Below, in pieces: positions 7,631 to 11,879 of a DNA stretch of 11,879 nucleotides (position 1 is its first letter; every line of letters begins with the position of its first letter). The position numbers and the translations under genes are program-made. This DNA is from an uncultured candidate division WPS-2 bacterium (GTDB lineage: Bacteria > Vulcanimicrobiota > Vulcanimicrobiia > Vulcanimicrobiales > Vulcanimicrobiaceae): positions 1 through 11,879 of the forward strand of contig CALEYW010000065.1 in NCBI GenBank assembly GCA_937927945.1, in the 5' to 3' direction. The notes under the pieces were generated by a model. That model worked only from the letters and a program-made list of their open reading frames with translations. It had not been told where the DNA came from and made no database searches.

Positions 7631-8170
7631 GTGCCAGCACCGATTTTCGCGACCAACGATACCCGCTACGATCCGTACAAGAACTACCGGTTCAAGGTCT
7701 CGATCGAAGGCAAGTACGTCATGGCGTGCAACAAGATCAGCATGCTCAAGCGCTCGACCAAGGTCGTCGAGTTCCGCGCGGGCGGCGATTCGACCGTCGT
7801 GCGTAAGTCACCCGGTCAGACGTCCTACGAGCCGATCACGCTCGAAGCCGGCGTCACCCACGATGCGACGTTCGAGACGTGGGCGAACAAAGTCTGGAGT
7901 TACACGAAGTCCAGCGGCACCGACCCCGACGTGTCCCTCAAGGACTTCCGCAAAGACATCATCATCGAACTCTACAACGAGTCCGGTCAGCCCGTGATGT
8001 CGTACAACGTGCATCGCTGCTGGGTGTCCGCATATCAGGCGCTGCCCGAGCTCAACGGCACCGGCAGCGAAGTCGCGATCACTTCCATCACGCTCGAGAA
8101 CGAAGGCTGGGAACGTGACGAGAAGGTGAAGGAACCAACCGAAGTGTCGTACGTGCAGCCGGCATCCTAA
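7631..8170 (+). CDS. Contractile injection system tail tube protein (T4 gp19-like)
   Basis: A 179-residue inner-tube subunit; hexameric rings stack to form the channel that is fired through the sheath. DPYKNYRFKVSIEGKYV (14-30) is the standard opening of the gp19/Hcp-like tube fold. The middle has VVEFRAGGDSTVVRKSPGQ, the positively charged loop that stacks on the next ring, and YEPITLEAGVT. The end has ITSITLENEGWERD. The start is a GTG at 7631 with AGGGGAG at 7621-7627; this site overlaps the last base of the sheath stop, so translation of the two is linked. It is somewhat longer than many eCIS tubes. Only one tube gene is visible, whereas Afp-type clusters have several. The next gene begins four bases after its stop. 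Confidence 0.93.
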   Translation: MPAPIFATNDTRYDPYKNYRFKVSIEGKYVMACNKISMLKRSTKVVEFRAGGDSTVVRKSPGQTSYEPITLEAGVTHDATFETWANKVWSYTKSSGTDPDVSLKDFRKDIIIELYNESGQPVMSYNVHRCWVSAYQALPELNGTGSEVAITSITLENEGWERDEKVKEPTEVSYVQPAS

Positions 8171-8174
8171 CTGC

Positions 8175-8900
8175 ATGCGCGTTCCGTCAGCGGCCGAAGT
8201 GCTGCGGGTGTGGGAACTCGGCCAGGGCAAGAAGGCGTGGTATCGCGCCCTCCTGCTCCTGGCTCCGCTCTTCCCCGAGAGCACGTTCGGCACGCTGGCG
8301 GAGATGACGATCGGTTCGCGCAACACCTATCTGCTCGCGTTGCGCGAGCGCATGTTCGGCCCGACGATCAGCGCGGTGGTCACGTGCGAAGCATGTGCGG
8401 AGCGGACCGAGAGCGCGATCTCGACCAACGACATACTCGCCGGCGTCCCGCAGAGCGCGCGTTTCGCTGGTGACGAGCGCCTGACGTGCGTGGTCGGCGG
8501 CGCCGAGGTCGCGTATCGCCTGCTGAGTTCGCGCGACCTGGCAGCCGCGAGCACTAGGCGCGGCGTCGTCGACGCCCAGCAGGCCTTGATCGCCGGCGCG
8601 CTCTTAGAGACGGCCGCCGACGCGGACACGCTGCCGGCCGTCGTGGAAGCGGTGGCGGACGGCATCGTGACCGCCGATCCGTTGGCCGACATCCGCCTCG
8701 GCGTCACGTGCGCATCGTGCAGACACGCCTTCGTCACGTCGTTCGACGTCGTCGGCTTCCTCTGGGCCGAGATCGATGCGGAGGTCGCCCGTCTGCTCGA
8801 CGACGTGCACCGGCTCGCCGCCGCATACGGCTGGTCGGAGTCGACGATTCTGACGATGTCGCGCAGCCGGCGCCGCGAATATCTGCGCCGCGCGTCATGA
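8175..8900 (+). CDS. T4 gp26-like baseplate/hub assembly protein with two CxxC pairs
   Basis: A 241-residue protein placed directly after the tube gene, as the T4_baseplate (gp26-like hub assembly chaperone) family usually is in eCIS clusters. The start PSAAEVLRVWELGQGK and the C-terminal helix with LAAAYGWSESTILTMSRSRR, then REYLRRA, fit that family and suggest a role in building the baseplate. Two cysteine pairs, CEAC (71-74) and CASC (179-182), are each preceded by a V-T strand and are about 105 residues apart; together they could bind one zinc as a split ribbon (inference). No strong ribosome site precedes the ATG, which is four bases after the tube stop, so coupling is likely. Its stop overlaps the next start (ATGA). 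A structural baseplate part rather than a chaperone is possible. Confidence 0.78.
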   Translation: MRVPSAAEVLRVWELGQGKKAWYRALLLLAPLFPESTFGTLAEMTIGSRNTYLLALRERMFGPTISAVVTCEACAERTESAISTNDILAGVPQSARFAGDERLTCVVGGAEVAYRLLSSRDLAAASTRRGVVDAQQALIAGALLETAADADTLPAVVEAVADGIVTADPLADIRLGVTCASCRHAFVTSFDVVGFLWAEIDAEVARLLDDVHRLAAAYGWSESTILTMSRSRRREYLRRAS

Positions 8901-11879
8901 ACCTCGCCGGCCCGCTGGCGGGGATCGCCGCCGCTGCGATCGACGCGCCGTCGGCCGTGATGCCGCGCGCCGTATCGCGCTTCGAATATCATTCCGACCC
9001 ACGCTTCGGCGAGACGACCCTCGACGAGTCCGAATCGTGGACCGACCTCGACGTCGCAGCGACCGATGACGACGAGTTCACCGCGGTCGCGCGCCTGCTG
9101 CGCTCGTTCGGAGGCGACACGCTCTCGCTCCCGTCGGAGACCGACGACGGCGAACCAGTATGGCCGGCCGACAACGCGGAGATTCGTTCAAACGACCATC
9201 CTACGGCTCGGTCCCGCGCCACGCGCGACCACGCCGGTCGAGGAGCATCTCCTTCAGCCGTGCACGAACGCTCCGCCGATCCGCAAGGTCCGGTTGAAGC
9301 CGCGCACGATGAACATTCATCGCTCGCACAGACGCGGGGCGCCCGTCTCGAAAGCGATCGCGCCGCGTCATCCAGCACGCACGCCGGCGCGCTCGAGGGA
9401 TCGCACGCTTCCCGAGATCCCTCGGCGCAGCCGCAGGCCGGATCGGTTGGCCCAGCCCGCGACGCAGCACACGCTGCACTACGCCTCGATCACAGCACGT
9501 CCCTCGCTGCTGAGCCGGAACGCTCGTCGCACGACGGGATGGAGAGCGAGAGCGTCGCGTCGCACACCGCGACCGTCGATGCGCAGGAGGTTCCCTCGAC
9601 CGAGCCGCGTCCGTTCCGGTCCTCGGATCCTCGCGATCCTTCGTCGCAATCGCCGTACTTTTCGGGCGCGCAGCATGAGCTCGATGAGCCGGCCGCATCA
9701 GCGCACGACGAAGCATCGCTTTCGCCGAGTCCCGACCGCGCTGTTTCACCGTCCGCCGAGCCGTATCGTTCGTCGCGCGCTCTTTCCGGGACCGCTCGCT
9801 TCGGCACGTTTGGCGCGAACGTCGATACGCCCGGGGCGCTGACGTCGCACGCGTCCGACGACGCGTCATCGCATGAGCTCCGTAAGCGGTCGGGAGTACC
9901 GCCGCCACTGGCCGACAGCACGGCCGCTGCGCATTCCGAAGAGCCGGTCCTTCATACGTCCGCCGACACATCGGAGACATCCCGCGCACGTCCCGCCGTT
10001 CCACCTGCCGGCGAGCCGCGTCGTTCATTGCATGATCGTACCGAAGCCGCTCGCGCCGCTTCCGTCGCCGCGGAGACCGGCGCGCGAGAGACAGCGCCTT
10101 CGCCCGATCTTCGCGATCCTTCGACGCAATCGTCGCGGCCGCCGCGCCAGCTCGAAGAGTCGGCGGGAGAACCGCGCCTTCACATTGATCCGGCCGCAAG
10201 CACAGCCGAGCCGGCCGCATTAGCGCACGGCGAAGCATCGCTTTCGACCACGCCCGACCACGCTGTTTCATCGATCGCCGAGTCGCGGCGTTCGTCGCGC
10301 GTCCCCTCCGAGACCGCTCGCCTCGCCTCGTTCGGCCCCAACGTCGACGCGCCCGAGGCACTGATGTCGCACGCGTCCCGCGACCCGTCATCACATGAAC
10401 TCGACGAACCCTCGGGAAAACCGCCGTTAGACGCCGACGGCAGCGCCGCCGCTGCGTTTCTCGAAGAGCCGGTACCTCATTCGTCCGCCGACACGTCGGA
10501 GACACCCCGTACGCATCCCGCCGTTCCGCTTGCTGGCGAGCCGCGTTCGTCGCACGATCGAACGGAAGCCGCTCGCGCCGCGACGTTCGCGGCGGAGACC
10601 GGCGGGCGCGGCCCCAACGTCGACACGCCCGAGGCGCTGAGGTCGCACCCATCCCGCGACGCGTCATCGCGTCAACTCGGCGAAGAGCCGGTACCTCAAA
10701 CGTCTGCCGACACGTCGGAAACGGCGCGCGCGCGTCCCGCCGTTCCACCTGCCGGCGAGCCGCGTTCGTCGCACGATCGTACCGAAGCCGCTCGCGCCGC
10801 CGCGTTTGCCGTCGAGACCGGCGCGCCGGAGACGACCCCTTCGCCCGATCTTCGCGATCCTTCGACGCAATCGTCGCTCAAGCCGCGCGGGCTCGACGAG
10901 TCGTCCGGAGGACCTCAGCGTCTTTCTCGGCGGACCGCGGCCGCGGATGGCGCCGGGTTGTTTGCGCCGGCACGCGACGAAGCATCGTTTCCTTCCACGT
11001 CAGAACGTGCAATTTCACCGCGCGCCGGGCTGCACCGTTCGTCGCGCGACCCCTCCGAGACCGATCGCGTGACGTCGTTCGGCGCGCAGGTCGATGATGC
11101 GGCCGAAGGGCCGGCGCCGACGGCTCCCCGTGACACCTCGGCGCGTGAGTTCAGTGAACGCCCGCAAACAGTGCCGCCGCACGCTGACCGAAACGCGGCC
11201 CGAGCGTTTTCCGGCGAGCCAATTGTCGGGCCGTCCGACGACAAGTCGGAGACACCTCGCGCGCATCCCGCCGCTCCACGTGCCGGCGAGCAGCATCGTT
11301 CGTCGCACGAGCGTAGCGACGCGACTCGCATCGAATCGTTCGCCGTCGACGCCGATGCTGAGGCGACGCGAGGACTGCCGCGTGTCGCCCAGACGGACAC
11401 AGCCGGCGGCGTTGACGCCGCGCCTCCTGCACCTACGCGCGTCGCACAAGTAGCCGAGACCGATGAGAATGAACGCTCGCGGTCGCCACGTCCCGACGCA
11501 GCCGGTGCGGCTCCAGCCGGCCCGGTTGCACCAACGCCGGACGGAGCATCGCCTGCGGCCCTCGTGAATCGCGCGCTCCCGCGCGCCGGCGAGCCACATC
11601 GTTTCGCGGAGCATTTCGTCGAGGAGTCCTCGCCGCACGTGACGCGTGGGCCCGACGACCAGGGTGGAGCATCGCCGTTTCCCGCTCACCCTGAGACTGT
11701 CGCAGCAGTTCGGCCCATGCAGGCAGCAAGGCTACCAGCACCGGACGAAGCAGCGCTTTCACCGCGACTCGATCGGGGAGCCGCGGCGCACACCGACGAT
11801 GCTGCTCTTTCTCGAGCCCGCTCACATCGTTCCGCGCGCGACGTTTCCGAAACAGCTCACGTCGCGCCGTTCGCCGCCG
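8897..11879 (+). CDS. Very long disordered repeat protein of the injection operon (3' end outside window)
   Basis: The frame is open for 994 codons to the window edge. It starts at an ATG overlapping the gp26-like stop (ATGA), so translation is probably coupled. I do not recognise a function. Residues 1-100 are most protein-like: a mildly hydrophobic start (MNLAGPLAGIAAAAIDAPSA), AVSRFE at 25-30, an acidic stretch and a possible helix FTAVARLLRSFGGDTLSLP (61-79). From about 100 on it is Ala/Ser/Pro/Arg/Asp/Glu/His-rich, with no Cys, four Lys and Trp only in the first 100 residues, so it is almost surely disordered. Repeats dominate residues 241-820. There is no signal peptide or membrane segment. 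Codon use is less GC3-biased than in the neighbours. A folded C-terminal domain may lie beyond the window. Possible roles are an Afp6/7-position baseplate part, a tether or an effector-linked scaffold, all speculative. Confidence 0.75.
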   Translation, partial: MNLAGPLAGIAAAAIDAPSAVMPRAVSRFEYHSDPRFGETTLDESESWTDLDVAATDDDEFTAVARLLRSFGGDTLSLPSETDDGEPVWPADNAEIRSNDHPTARSRATRDHAGRGASPSAVHERSADPQGPVEAAHDEHSSLAQTRGARLESDRAASSSTHAGALEGSHASRDPSAQPQAGSVGPARDAAHAALRLDHSTSLAAEPERSSHDGMESESVASHTATVDAQEVPSTEPRPFRSSDPRDPSSQSPYFSGAQHELDEPAASAHDEASLSPSPDRAVSPSAEPYRSSRALSGTARFGTFGANVDTPGALTSHASDDASSHELRKRSGVPPPLADSTAAAHSEEPVLHTSADTSETSRARPAVPPAGEPRRSLHDRTEAARAASVAAETGARETAPSPDLRDPSTQSSRPPRQLEESAGEPRLHIDPAASTAEPAALAHGEASLSTTPDHAVSSIAESRRSSRVPSETARLASFGPNVDAPEALMSHASRDPSSHELDEPSGKPPLDADGSAAAAFLEEPVPHSSADTSETPRTHPAVPLAGEPRSSHDRTEAARAATFAAETGGRGPNVDTPEALRSHPSRDASSRQLGEEPVPQTSADTSETARARPAVPPAGEPRSSHDRTEAARAAAFAVETGAPETTPSPDLRDPSTQSSLKPRGLDESSGGPQRLSRRTAAADGAGLFAPARDEASFPSTSERAISPRAGLHRSSRDPSETDRVTSFGAQVDDAAEGPAPTAPRDTSAREFSERPQTVPPHADRNAARAFSGEPIVGPSDDKSETPRAHPAAPRAGEQHRSSHERSDATRIESFAVDADAEATRGLPRVAQTDTAGGVDAAPPAPTRVAQVAETDENERSRSPRPDAAGAAPAGPVAPTPDGASPAALVNRALPRAGEPHRFAEHFVEESSPHVTRGPDDQGGASPFPAHPETVAAVRPMQAARLPAPDEAALSPRLDRGAAAHTDDAALSRARSHRSARDVSETAHVAPFAA
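9938..10081 (+). repeat. EEPV repeat unit 1 (48 residues)
   Basis: Encodes EEPVLHTSADTSET, then RARPAVPPAGEPR, then DRTEAARAA and AAETG. The same block recurs at 10463-10603, 10682-10822 and, weakly, 11213-11356. This unit has one extra residue (RRSLHDR against RSSHDR). Confidence 0.85.
10463..10603 (+). repeat. EEPV repeat unit 2 (47 residues)
   Basis: Encodes EEPVPHSSADTSET, THPAVPLAGEPRSSHDR and TEAARAATFAAETG. It closely matches units 1 and 3. The sequence after it jumps to the FG.NVD block instead of the PSPDL block. Confidence 0.85.
10682..10822 (+). repeat. EEPV repeat unit 3 (47 residues)
   Basis: Encodes EEPVPQTSADTSET, RARPAVPPAGEPRSSHDR and TEAARAAAFAVETG. It begins only 219 bases after unit 2, against 525 between units 1 and 2. 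It is followed by the PSPDLRDPSTQSS block (10838-10876), as unit 1 is. Confidence 0.85.
11213..11356 (+). repeat. Degenerate EEPV repeat unit 4
   Basis: Encodes GEPIVGPSDDKSETPRAHP, AAPRAGEQHRSSHER and SDATRIESFAVDAD. It keeps the order and length (48 residues) of units 1-3 with many substitutions, so it is an older copy. It lies downstream of a diverged copy of the ASLS/AVS block near 10971. Confidence 0.7.

Larger units (their letters stand above)
9686..10603 (+). repeat. Two copies of a ~522-525 bp long repeat in the disordered protein
   Basis: Copy 1 starts at 9686 and copy 2 at 10208, both with GAGCCGGCCGCAT encoding EPAA. Shared landmarks keep their spacing: ASLS..PD.AVS (copy 1 near 9716), FG.NVD.P.AL.SHAS at 9809 and 10331 (522 bases apart), and EEPV..(T/S)SADTSET at 9938 and 10463 (525 bases apart). 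Copy 1 then continues through PSPDLRDPSTQSS (10097-10135) to 10207; copy 2 stops matching after AAETG at 10603. The period is 174-175 residues and always in frame. Confidence 0.85.

Noticed and set aside
5440..8900. Prophage or type VI secretion system
   Set aside because: No integrase, capsid, lysis, TssB/TssC-type split sheath or TssJLM genes are visible; a single fused sheath with gp19-like tube and eCIS-type PAAR fits an extracellular-type CIS better. The missing right side leaves some doubt.
8897..8958. Signal peptide at the start of the long disordered protein
   Set aside because: The hydrophobic stretch is weak and there is no positive charge before it.
9066..9842. A 258-codon plus-strand open frame inside the long disordered gene
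   Set aside because: It is in another frame of the same repeats and gives an Arg/Pro-rich product with no recognisable motif.
9201..10748. A 515-codon open frame on the minus strand, very Arg-rich
   Set aside because: It is antisense to the plus-strand frame that overlaps the gp26-like gene by ATGA and continues the operon. The repeat-driven, GC-rich sequence leaves few stops on the other strand; no known domain or sensible start is seen.
9686..10822. CRISPR array or non-coding satellite explanation for the repeats
   Set aside because: Repeats are long, degenerate, directly in frame and without regular short spacers, and they encode conserved peptide blocks.

Overview
The window looks like a piece of chromosome from a GC-rich bacterium (roughly two-thirds G+C by eye). 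It starts inside the 5' end of a 16S rRNA gene on the minus strand. The visible 16S bases (GGATTAACGCTGGCGGCGTG, CCTAACACATGCAAGTCG) fit deep-branching groups such as Eremiobacterota/WPS-2, Chloroflexota or Armatimonadota better than Proteobacteria. That placement is a low-confidence guess from about 84 bases.

Layout. (1) Positions 1-503: the 16S start, a long leader full of hairpins with a boxA-like antitermination site and an intrinsic-terminator-like hairpin, and a near-consensus rRNA promoter, all on the minus strand. (2) 562-5306: a housekeeping block. It holds a GAF-GGDEF diguanylate cyclase (+), a delta-1-pyrroline-5-carboxylate dehydrogenase (-) whose stop overlaps the cyclase stop, and a divergent L-2-hydroxyglutarate oxidase (+) that shares one base with a rhodanese-type sulfurtransferase. 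(3) 5440 to the window end: an operon of a contractile injection system (phage-tail-like, extracellular CIS type). In order it encodes a PAAR tip protein, a tail sheath, a tail tube, a T4 gp26-like baseplate protein with two CxxC pairs, and a very long reading frame that is still open at the window edge.

How the injection genes work together: the sheath contracts around the tube, the PAAR protein sharpens the tip that the tube drives forward, and the gp26-like protein probably helps build the baseplate or hub. Spike, gp25, gp6/gp7-like baseplate, tape-measure, AAA ATPase and effector genes are not visible and would be expected to the right. No phage lysis, capsid or integrase genes are seen, which favours an eCIS over a prophage, though only part of the locus is present.

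The most unusual material is in the injection locus. The sheath carries five in-frame 30-bp tandem repeats (10 residues each) just before a conserved core motif. The last frame (8897-11879, at least 994 codons) encodes a probably disordered protein rich in Ala, Ser, Pro, Arg, Asp and Glu. It has no Cys, only four Lys, and is built of shuffled repeats with a main period of about 174-175 residues. I do not recognise a function for it. Its 4-base overlap with the gp26-like gene and its uninterrupted frame say it is translated as part of the CIS operon.
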